Shown here: in pieces, positions 53,843 to 64,000 of the stretch
Layout: each line of letters opens with the position of its first letter
Position numbering within the stretch: position 1 is the first letter of the stretch
NCBI RefSeq assembly: GCF_000024425.1
Contig: NC_013946.1
Location: 2,356,001-2,420,000 of the forward strand
Source: Meiothermus ruber DSM 1279
GTDB taxonomy: Bacteria; Deinococcota; Deinococci; Deinococcales; Thermaceae
DNA: 64,000 nt
Direction: 5' to 3'
Position numbers and translations under genes: made by a program
Notes under the pieces: generated by a model
What the model was told of the DNA's origin: nothing
What the model saw: the letters and a program-made list of their open reading frames with translations, nothing else
Database searches by the model: none

Positions 53843-53870
53843 TTTTCATATCGAGCGAAAGGATCCTTCC

Positions 53871-55793
53871 ATGAATGCAGTCTTCACGCCGTCCACAACG
53901 ATACAAACCCAACGGCCACCGTTTTGGAGCCACGAGGTCAACCGGGGGTTTTTACTCTCCGGCCTCACCCTGCTGGGTGTGGTGGGGGGCTTTCTGGCTA
54001 AAGGCTATGGGCTGGGTTGGCTGCAAGACGGCCTGTGGGCGCTGGCTTTTTTAGCAGGTGGAATACCGGCAGCGCACAAAGCCATCCTGAGCCTGGTACA
54101 GCAGCGGAAGCTGGACGTGGATCTCCTGATGGTGGTAGCAGCCCTGGGCGCGGCCTCAGTGGGCCAGGCGGGGGATGGGGCCATCCTGCTTTTTTTGTTC
54201 AGCCTCTCCAACACCCTGCAAAGCTGGGCCATGAACCGCACCCGACGGGCCATCGAGGCCCTCATGACCCTGCACCCCGAAGGGGCCAATGTATTACTCC
54301 CCGACGGAAGCGAGCAGTGGAAGCCATTGGATGCTCTATCGCCCGGCGACATCCTGGTCGTGCGCCCCGGTGAGCGTTTCGCCGCCGACGGCCTGGTGGT
54401 GGATGGGTACACCGACGTCGACGAAAGCGCCCTTACCGGCGAGAGCGTTCCGGTAGACAAAAAACCCGGTGATCCTGTAAGAAGCGGTACCCTCAACGGA
54501 CACGGAGTGGTGCGGGTGCGGGTTGAGCGTCCGGCCAGCGAAAGCACCCTGGCCAAGCTGATCAAGCTGGTGGAAAACGCCCAGGCTAGCAAAAGCCGTA
54601 CCGAACGTTTCGCTGAGCGTTTCGAGGGTCCTTACACCATTGCAGTACTGCTCTCGGCCCCGGTGGTGTTCGCGGTGGCCCACCTGGTGTTTGGCCTCGA
54701 GGCGGCTCAAGCCTGGTACCGCGCCATGACCTTCCTGGTGGTGGCCAGCCCCTGCGCGGTGGTCATTGCCACGCCAGCCGCGGTGCTGTCGGCTATGGCT
54801 GCCGGCGCCCGGGCCGGGGCGCTATTCAAAAGCGGAGCAGCTTTGGAAGCTCTGGCCAAAGCCAACATCTTTGTCTTTGATAAAACTGGCACCCTCACCG
54901 AAGGGCGCATGAAGCTGGTGCAGGTCGTCGTGCTGCAAGGCAGCGAGGCTGAGGCCAGAGCCCTGGCAGCCGGAATTGAGCGCTACAGCGAGCACCCCAT
55001 CGCCCAGGCCATCGCCCAGAGCTGGGAGGGCCCCACCCCAGCGATCAGCCAGGTACGGGCCATACGGGGCCACGGGGTGGTGGGGGCTCTGGCCGACGGC
55101 ACGCCGGTCTGGGTGGGCAACCGCCGTCTTTTAACCAGCCTGGAGGTGGGCCTCGAGCCCCCGGTCGAGCGTCAGCTCGAGGCCATGGAAAACCAAGGCC
55201 TGACCACCGCCATTCTGGGCCTAGATCGTCGTATCGTGGCTTTGTTGGGTGTGGCCGATACCCCCCGCCCAGAGGCCGCCCAGGCCATCGCCAAGCTCCA
55301 GCGACAGGGCGCGCGGGTCATCATGCTCACCGGCGATCGCAAGGCCGTGGCGCAGAATATCGCTGCACAGGTGGGCATTTCAGAGGTCTACGCCGAGCTT
55401 TTACCCGAGGACAAGCTCGAGCGCATCCAGCAACTCCGCCAAGAAGGCACAGTGGTCATGGTTGGGGACGGCCTTAACGACGCCCCTGCGCTCAACGCTG
55501 CCGACGTGGGGGTCTCGATGGCCGCAGGTGCCGATGTTTCACTGGAGAGCGCCGATCTGGTGCTTATGAAAAACGACCTCAACCGCCTGGTCGGGGCTCA
55601 GCAACTGGCCCGCGCCACCGCCCGCACCGTCTATTTCAACCTGAGCTTTGCCCTTGGCATCATCATCGTGGTGGGGGCTTTTGCCCTGGCCGGCCAGGTA
55701 CCCCTCCCGCTGGGGGTGGTGGCCCACGAGGGCGGCACGGTGTTTGTGGTCTTGGTCGGCCTGCGTCTACTGGCCCACCGGCTGGGCAACTAG
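53871..55793 (+). CDS. P1B-4-type heavy-metal-translocating ATPase (CoaT-like)
   Basis: 640 aa. The membrane metal site reads SPC (Ser293-Pro294-Cys295), and the last membrane helices contain HEGGT, both signatures of P1B-4 pumps that export Co2+ (also Zn2+, Fe2+). Phosphorylation Asp337 is in DKTGT, the actuator has TGES and the hinge GDGLND. There is no N-terminal metal-binding domain. The ATG at 53871 follows AAAGGA; the palindrome upstream suggests metal control. Confidence 0.9.
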   Translation: MNAVFTPSTTIQTQRPPFWSHEVNRGFLLSGLTLLGVVGGFLAKGYGLGWLQDGLWALAFLAGGIPAAHKAILSLVQQRKLDVDLLMVVAALGAASVGQAGDGAILLFLFSLSNTLQSWAMNRTRRAIEALMTLHPEGANVLLPDGSEQWKPLDALSPGDILVVRPGERFAADGLVVDGYTDVDESALTGESVPVDKKPGDPVRSGTLNGHGVVRVRVERPASESTLAKLIKLVENAQASKSRTERFAERFEGPYTIAVLLSAPVVFAVAHLVFGLEAAQAWYRAMTFLVVASPCAVVIATPAAVLSAMAAGARAGALFKSGAALEALAKANIFVFDKTGTLTEGRMKLVQVVVLQGSEAEARALAAGIERYSEHPIAQAIAQSWEGPTPAISQVRAIRGHGVVGALADGTPVWVGNRRLLTSLEVGLEPPVERQLEAMENQGLTTAILGLDRRIVALLGVADTPRPEAAQAIAKLQRQGARVIMLTGDRKAVAQNIAAQVGISEVYAELLPEDKLERIQQLRQEGTVVMVGDGLNDAPALNAADVGVSMAAGADVSLESADLVLMKNDLNRLVGAQQLARATARTVYFNLSFALGIIIVVGAFALAGQVPLPLGVVAHEGGTVFVVLVGLRLLAHRLGN

Positions 55794-55831
55794 CCGCGCC
55801 TCCAAGGCCCGGACACCTGCCCATAAACAGC

Positions 55832-55858
55832 AATCCGGGGGTTTGGTTCCCCCGGATT
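55832..55858. terminator. Terminator between the ATPase gene and tRNA-Ala
   Basis: AATCCGGGGG and CCCCCGGATT form a perfect 10-bp stem with a 7-base loop. On the minus strand a TTGCTGTTT tail follows, fitting the end of the tRNA transcript; it also sits 39 bases after the ATPase stop and may work both ways. Confidence 0.7.
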
Positions 55859-55871
55859 CTGCGTCCCTGAC

Positions 55872-55949
<78 letters not shown>

Positions 55950-56044
55950 CGCGAACAGCAATGGAAAGTATAGGGGGCCAGCGCCAACTCGTCAAGCCTG
56001 GTCGGCGGGGTGGCATCTGAGCAGGTTGGTAAGATACAGGCATT

Positions 56045-57610
56045 ATGGCAGACAACACACGGGCTTTGATGGAGGAGCTACTGGCCGAGATGGAAGAACG
56101 GCGCAAGCGCATCATCGCTGGCGGAGGGCCGGAACGACTGAAAAAACAGCACGAAGCCGGCAAGATGACGGCCCGTGAGCGCATTGAATACCTGCTCGAC
56201 CCAGATAGCTTTGTTGAGCTGCAACCCTTCGCCGAGCACCCGGAAAGCGAGCTAATGCGTGGGATTCAGGCCCCCGCCGATGGGGTGGTTACCGGCTATG
56301 GTCAGATCGGGGGCCGTACGGTTTTCGTTTTTAGTCAGGATTTTACCGTGCTGGGCGGGAGCCTGGGCAAAACCCACGGACAAAAAATAGCCCGTCTGAT
56401 GGATATGGCGGTCAAGGTGGGCGCGCCCATCATCGGCCTCAACGACTCGGCAGGGGCCCGCATCCAGGAGGGCGTGGATAGCCTTTCGGGCTATGGCGAG
56501 GTGTTCTACCGCAACGCCATCTACTCCGGGGTGGTGCCGCAGATCTCGGCCATCCTGGGGCCTTGCGCCGGGGGGGCCGTCTACAGCCCGGCCCTCACCG
56601 ACTTTGTGCTGATGAGCAAAGGTAAAAGCTACATGTTCATCACCGGGCCGGAGGTGATCAAGAGCGTGACCCGTGAGGAGGTCACCTTCGAGCAACTGGG
56701 GGGCTCGGAGGTTCACACCACCAAGTCGGGCGTAGCCCACCTCGAGTGCGAGGGCGACCAGGGCGTGCTGGACACCATTAAGAAACTCCTGGTGTACCTG
56801 CCGCAAAACGCCAGAGAAAAACCCCCTCTACGGAACAACGGCGACTCCAAGCAGCGCAAGACCCCAGAGCTTTTAAATCTGGTTCATCCCGACCCGCGCC
56901 GCCCCTACAGCATGCACCAGATCATCGAGACCATCGTGGACGAGGGGGTGTTTTTGGAGCTGCACCCCCAGTTCGCCAAAAACATCATCGTGGGCTTTGC
57001 CCACCTGGGGGGCCAGAGTGTGGGAATTGTAGCCAACAACCCCCGCTTCATGGCCGGTGCGCTGGACATCAACGCCTCGGACAAAGCCGCCCGCTTTATT
57101 CGTACCTGCGATAGCTTCAACATTCCCATCCTGACCCTGGTGGATGTCACCGGCTTTCTACCAGGGGTGGCCCAGGAGCACCAGGGCATCATCCGCCACG
57201 GGGCCAAGATGCTGTACGCCTATGCCGAGGCCACCGTGCCCAAGATCACCCTGATTACCCGCAAGAGCTATGGCGGGGCTTACCTGGCCATGAACTCCCG
57301 CGACATGGGGGCCGATGTGGTGCTGGCCTGGCCCACCGGGGCGGTGGCGGTGATGGGGGCGGAGGGGGCTGCCAACATCATCTACCGCAAGGAAATCCAG
57401 TCTTCACCCGACCCCGCGGCGACGCGTCAGGCCAAAATTGCCGAGTACAAGAAAGCCTTCGACAACCCCTATGTGGCGGCCAGCCGGGGCTATATTGACG
57501 ATGTGATTGACCCCGCCGAAACCCGCCGGCTCCTGATAAGGCACCTCGAGATGCTCTCCAGCAAGCAAGAAGAACGGCCCTATAAAAAGCACGGGAACAT
57601 CCCGCTGTAG
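56045..57610 (+). CDS. pccB: Acyl-CoA (propionyl-CoA) carboxylase beta subunit
   Basis: 521 aa biotin-dependent carboxyltransferase. KMTARERIEYLLDPDSFVEL, GLNDSAGARIQEGVDSLSGYGEVFYRN, GPCAGGAVYSPALTDF and the second half KSYGGAYLAMNSRDMGAD are diagnostic. It carboxylates propionyl- (or another) CoA using biotin from the alpha subunit, which is not in the window. TAAGAT lies shortly upstream of the ATG. Confidence 0.93.
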   Translation: MADNTRALMEELLAEMEERRKRIIAGGGPERLKKQHEAGKMTARERIEYLLDPDSFVELQPFAEHPESELMRGIQAPADGVVTGYGQIGGRTVFVFSQDFTVLGGSLGKTHGQKIARLMDMAVKVGAPIIGLNDSAGARIQEGVDSLSGYGEVFYRNAIYSGVVPQISAILGPCAGGAVYSPALTDFVLMSKGKSYMFITGPEVIKSVTREEVTFEQLGGSEVHTTKSGVAHLECEGDQGVLDTIKKLLVYLPQNAREKPPLRNNGDSKQRKTPELLNLVHPDPRRPYSMHQIIETIVDEGVFLELHPQFAKNIIVGFAHLGGQSVGIVANNPRFMAGALDINASDKAARFIRTCDSFNIPILTLVDVTGFLPGVAQEHQGIIRHGAKMLYAYAEATVPKITLITRKSYGGAYLAMNSRDMGADVVLAWPTGAVAVMGAEGAANIIYRKEIQSSPDPAATRQAKIAEYKKAFDNPYVAASRGYIDDVIDPAETRRLLIRHLEMLSSKQEERPYKKHGNIPL

Positions 57611-57611
57611 C

Positions 57612-58610
57612 CTACCTCGAGCGCTGCATCCGCCCCTGGGGGCGGGCCGATAAAACCTGGTCGAAGCTGCTACGAGCACGGGCTTTCATGGCCTCAATAG
57701 CGCTCCAGTTGGGCTGACGCCGGGTTAATACCGCCGAGGCCAGCAGATCGGGGTCGCCGGGCATGTCCACATACACCGCCCCGGCATCCCGGCAAAAGCC
57801 GGCCACCTTGGGGTCGTAGGCGATGCCGGCAAAGGGCGTTCCGGCTGCCGCCGCCAGGATGGCCCCGTGCAGGCGCACCGAGATCACATAGCCGGCCTGG
57901 GCCAGCAGATAGCTCACCCGGCGCGGATCCCAGGCCAGCTCGCGGGTAAAGCTGCTGAACTTTTCCAGCACCGGTTCATCGAAGCCCGGTTGCAGGGCTA
58001 GAACCACCACCTCGAGGCCCTCCACCCGCAGCCGGTCGGCCAGTTTGTGCAGATTGGCATTGGCCGCCTCGGTGCCGTACTTGGGCACCAGCACCACCAT
58101 GTTGGGCTCGCGTTCCACCGGCGGCGTGGGGAGCAGCAGGGCCGGGTCAGCCCCCAGGTGCACCTCCAGTCCCAGGCCGCGCCCGTACTCGAGCGAACCC
58201 TCATCGCGAAAGTAACAGGGCACCCCGCGCAAGGCCCGCCGCACCCGGCGTTCCCCTCGCTGGCTCAGAGGCCCCAACGACTGGTTGAATACGTACACGG
58301 CCTTGCCCCGCCGCCGGGCCAGGCCCAACATGGTGAGGTAGTACCACAGGCTCAGGCTGGAGGTTTTGTCCTGCAGCAGACCTCCACCGCCCGATAAAAG
58401 CAGATCAATCCGGCCCAGGGCCTTCCAGACCTCGAGGGGGTGGGTGCGTTTGACGGCTTCCACCCCGTAGCGCTGCGCGGTCTCGGCGGGGTTGTTGGAA
58501 AACACCACGGCCTGGTGTCCACGGGCCCGCACCTCCTGCACGATGGCCTCTAAAATAGCCTCGTCGCCCGCATTCTGAAAGCCGTAATAACCGCTAACCC
58601 CGACGCGCAT
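57612..58610 (-). CDS. csaB: Polysaccharide pyruvyl transferase CsaB
   Basis: 332 aa. GVSGYYGFQNAGDEAIL, LSGGGGLLQDKTSSLSLWYYL and VISVRLHGAILAAAAGTPFAGIAYDPKV are CsaB hallmarks. It adds pyruvate ketals to the secondary cell-wall polymer, making the ligand for SLH domains of S-layer and outer-envelope proteins. ATG 58610. It follows the DUF5693 gene by 43 bases, in one transcript with it. Confidence 0.93.
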   Translation of the reverse strand: MRVGVSGYYGFQNAGDEAILEAIVQEVRARGHQAVVFSNNPAETAQRYGVEAVKRTHPLEVWKALGRIDLLLSGGGGLLQDKTSSLSLWYYLTMLGLARRRGKAVYVFNQSLGPLSQRGERRVRRALRGVPCYFRDEGSLEYGRGLGLEVHLGADPALLLPTPPVEREPNMVVLVPKYGTEAANANLHKLADRLRVEGLEVVVLALQPGFDEPVLEKFSSFTRELAWDPRRVSYLLAQAGYVISVRLHGAILAAAAGTPFAGIAYDPKVAGFCRDAGAVYVDMPGDPDLLASAVLTRRQPNWSAIEAMKARARSSFDQVLSARPQGRMQRSR

Positions 58611-58653
58611 AGACCCTCCCATCCATCTTGGCATGCCCGGGCCTTAGATGCTT

Positions 58654-61100
<2,447 letters not shown>

Positions 61101-61117
61101 TTAGAGTATACGGCGGA

Positions 61118-62059
61118 ATGGTGGTGCTCACCGGCGAGATCCTGGTTGACTTTATTGGTCGCAACCTCCTATCGAAGCCCACGCTCTCGTATCACGGGGT
61201 GCTGGGGGGGTCGGCCCTCAACACCGCCGCCATTCTGGCCCGTCTTGGGATACCAACGCGGTTTGTGGGTGAGCTTGGACAGGATTTTTTAGGCGACTGG
61301 GCCCTGGCCCGCATCGCCGAGCGCAAGATCGAAACCCGCTTTATCCAGCAGCTCCCGGAGGTGGCCACCCCTCTGAGCCTGGCCGAGCTGGATTCCCAAG
61401 GCAACGCGCGGTTTAGCTTCTACCGCGCGTTTGGTGCTACCCGGTTCAGCCCGGATAGCGCAGCCATGGCCCGGGCCAGGTGGTTTCACTTTGGCTCGCT
61501 ATCGGCCTTCGACCCCCGCAACATCCCGGGCATCCAAAGCCTGCTGGAGATTGCCCTCGAGTTCGATGTGCTGGTAAGTTTCGACCCCAACCTGCACGCG
61601 CCCCCCAGCGAGGCCTACTGGGAACAGTTGTTGCGCTATATGCCGTACGTTTCGGTGCTGAAGGCCAGCCTGGACGACGCCCGGCGGATGTTCCCTCAGG
61701 CGCCCGATGAGCCCCAGGTCTTGCTCGAGCACCTCGTTGAGCTCGGCGCCCCGGTTACGGTGCTCACCCTGGGGGCCGGCGGGGCCATGGCCGCTTTCCG
61801 CACCCGGATGATGCGGGTTCCTTCGGTGCGGGTAGCCGTGGCCGATACCACGGGGGCCGGCGACGCCTTCATGGCCGGGCTCATCTACAGCATGATCAAG
61901 CAAGACATTGGCTCGAGGATGGAACTCCTGACCTGGGATGGCACCCAGCTCCCGGTCATCCTGGCCGCCTCCTGCCACCTCGCCGCCATCACCTGCACGG
62001 TGGAAGGGGCCAGCCCCCCCGAGCAGCCCCTGCAGGCCTGGTGGGAGCGTTTTGGTTAG
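61118..62059 (+). CDS. PfkB-family carbohydrate kinase
   Basis: 313 aa ribokinase-fold enzyme. GGSALNTAAILARLGIPTRFVGELGQDFLG near the N-terminus and DTTGAGDAFMAGLIY near the C-terminus, with the catalytic Asp in GAGD. Similar to fructokinases and 2-keto-3-deoxygluconate kinases. The aldolase at 20 kb would be compatible with the latter but is not linked. ATG at 61118. Confidence 0.9.
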   Translation: MVVLTGEILVDFIGRNLLSKPTLSYHGVLGGSALNTAAILARLGIPTRFVGELGQDFLGDWALARIAERKIETRFIQQLPEVATPLSLAELDSQGNARFSFYRAFGATRFSPDSAAMARARWFHFGSLSAFDPRNIPGIQSLLEIALEFDVLVSFDPNLHAPPSEAYWEQLLRYMPYVSVLKASLDDARRMFPQAPDEPQVLLEHLVELGAPVTVLTLGAGGAMAAFRTRMMRVPSVRVAVADTTGAGDAFMAGLIYSMIKQDIGSRMELLTWDGTQLPVILAASCHLAAITCTVEGASPPEQPLQAWWERFG

Positions 62060-62162
62060 GGTTTCCCAGTCCGTGGCAAATTGGACTGCGATGATTCATG
62101 CGGCTTCACAAGGGTACACATCAAGTCAAAAATCGCACCACACATCAGATCCCACAGGCAAA

Positions 62163-62188
62163 CAACCCCAGTCGCCTGACCGGGGTTG
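62163..62188. terminator. Terminator between the PfkB and sugar-ABC ATPase genes
   Basis: CAACCCC-A-GTC, loop GCCT, GAC-C-GGGGTTG forms a 10-bp stem with a symmetric internal mismatch. On the minus strand it is followed by TTTG, matching the end of the ABC ATPase gene 18 bases away; it likely serves the convergent PfkB gene as well. Confidence 0.65.
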
Positions 62189-62206
62189 CGTTGAATGTCT
62201 AGCGCT

Positions 62207-63352
<1,146 letters not shown>

Positions 63353-63371
63353 TATTGGCCTCCAATCTGAT

Positions 63372-63495
63372 GCCAAGCCGCCATGCTGGCTTGGCGCGTA
63401 CCGCGTTCCCGCGCTGTGAGACCTCGCCCTGGCGAGCCCATCGGGGATTCATCTGGTACGCGGCCAGTTTACCCAGTTTGCGCAACCAACTTCAA
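63372..63495 (-). promoter_or_regulatory. Promoter and inverted repeat of the sugar-ABC ATPase gene
   Basis: On the minus strand TTGAAG (63495-63490), 18 bases, TAAACT (63471-63466). Between this promoter and the gene, GCCAAGCC (63372-63379) and GGCTTGGC (63388-63395) form a perfect 8-bp inverted repeat with an 8-base loop and no T-run, more like an operator or leader hairpin than a terminator. Confidence 0.5.
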
Positions 63496-63539
63496 TACCT
63501 GGCGTGACGCTGACACCCCAGGGTCTTAAAGCGGTACAG

Positions 63540-64000
63540 CTATTCGCCCGCCGGGCTGGCCTGCTTGCTTTTTAGCTGCTGCACCACCAGCTCAGAGATA
63601 TCCAGCACCCTGGGGGCCTGGCCCTCGGGTTCCTGGGCGGTCTCGAGGTTCATCATCTGCATACAGAAGGGACAGCCCACCGCAATGGTCTCGGCCCCGG
63701 TGCCCCTAAGCTCGCGGTAGCGGTGGGTAGAGACCCGCTCCTGGCCGGGCTCCTCCTCTTTCCAGAACTGGGCCCCGCCGGCCCCGCAGCAGAAGCTATT
63801 GGTGCCGTGGCGCGGGGGCTCCTTGAGCGCAAGGCCGGCCGCCTGGATGACCTGGCGGGGTTCTTGCAGCACCCCGTTGTGCCGGCCCAGGTAGCAAGGG
63901 TCGTGGTAGGTAACCGCCCCGCTCATGGGCAGGAGCTCGAGCCGCTTAGCATCAATCAGCTCGGCGATGAACTCGGTGTGGTGCTTGACCGTGTAGCGGC
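63540..64000 (-). CDS. Fe-S oxidoreductase with CCG domains (GlcF/HdrD-like), C-terminal part
   Basis: The gene continues past the right edge; about 153 residues are visible. The CCG (DUF3400-type cysteine-rich) motif is clear: TYHDPCYLGRHNGV, then SFCCGAGGAQFW, and AVGCPFCMQMMN. Such proteins carry 4Fe-4S clusters and pass electrons in glycolate/lactate oxidation or heterodisulfide-type complexes. The substrate cannot be told from this end. Confidence 0.88.
   Translation of the reverse strand, partial: RYTVKHHTEFIAELIDAKRLELLPMSGAVTYHDPCYLGRHNGVLQEPRQVIQAAGLALKEPPRHGTNSFCCGAGGAQFWKEEEPGQERVSTHRYRELRGTGAETIAVGCPFCMQMMNLETAQEPEGQAPRVLDISELVVQQLKSKQASPAGE

Overview
The window reads as chromosomal DNA of a thermophilic Deinococcota bacterium, most likely a Meiothermus or close Thermaceae relative. 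It is G+C-rich, Leu-Glu is very often written CTCGAG, many genes start 6-9 bases after a TAnnnT box with no Shine-Dalgarno, and several protein sets are typical of that lineage: DdrO/IrrE, Thermus-type branched-chain dehydrogenase, CsaB-DUF5693 and an LptD-like barrel. I see no CRISPR array, transposase or prophage. This assignment is inference from content, not from a database search.

Left part (1-5 kb): a partial VOC gene; a small operon (98-aa unknown protein plus a RAM-domain protein) reading away from ddrO, the XRE repressor of the Deinococcus radiation response; then two RibD-C/dihydrofolate-reductase-like genes, a GyrI-like effector-binding protein and irrE, the metalloprotease that cleaves DdrO in Deinococcus. 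A 17-bp RDRM-like palindrome lies between ddrO and its divergent neighbour. NUDIX and SDR genes follow. From 5 to 13 kb: a structured, pseudoknot-capable leader in front of folE2, convergent sufS-sufU, a secreted protein, a divergent pair with overlapping -10 boxes, an MFS carrier, a subtilase lipoprotein and rlmH.

From 13 to 31 kb: the branched-chain 2-oxo acid dehydrogenase operon (E1 alpha, E1 beta, E2, then lpd from its own promoter) behind a 230-nt hairpin-rich leader with a terminator-like element; minC, a DUF420 protein, a DapA-like aldolase, a LEA14-like lipoprotein and an ABC exporter; the hut locus (hutH divergent from hutC-hutU-hutI around a 12-bp palindrome); alkA, moaC and a second ABC exporter. 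From 31.8 to 34.8 kb a tight three-gene unit carries a degenerate PEP-synthase-like domain, a PHP phosphatase and a PolX that has lost two of three polymerase aspartates but keeps its PHP nuclease.

From 34.8 to 42.3 kb: a CBS protein, CsaA, the SRP RNA, two LptF/LptG-type permeases, an LptD-like barrel protein and a lipoprotein. From 42.3 to 53.6 kb: mce, DedA, an SDR, OsmC, and an AddA/AddB-like pair in which addA is translationally coupled to a Doc-family toxin and a 56-aa putative antitoxin, while the AddB nuclease site is eroded; also a class IV aminotransferase, a decayed gene with an in-frame TAG, and a SpoIID-like protein. From 53.7 kb to the end: a P1B-4 metal ATPase with a palindromic operator, tRNA-Ala(GGC), a propionyl-CoA carboxylase beta subunit, udk-DUF5693-csaB, a PfkB kinase, a MalK/UgpC-type sugar ABC ATPase and a partial Fe-S oxidoreductase.

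Most promising candidates for undescribed biology: the ddrO/RDRM/irrE module with its uncharacterised target operon, the folE2 leader pseudoknot, the toxin-antitoxin pair embedded in an addA operon, and the polymerase-dead PolX unit.
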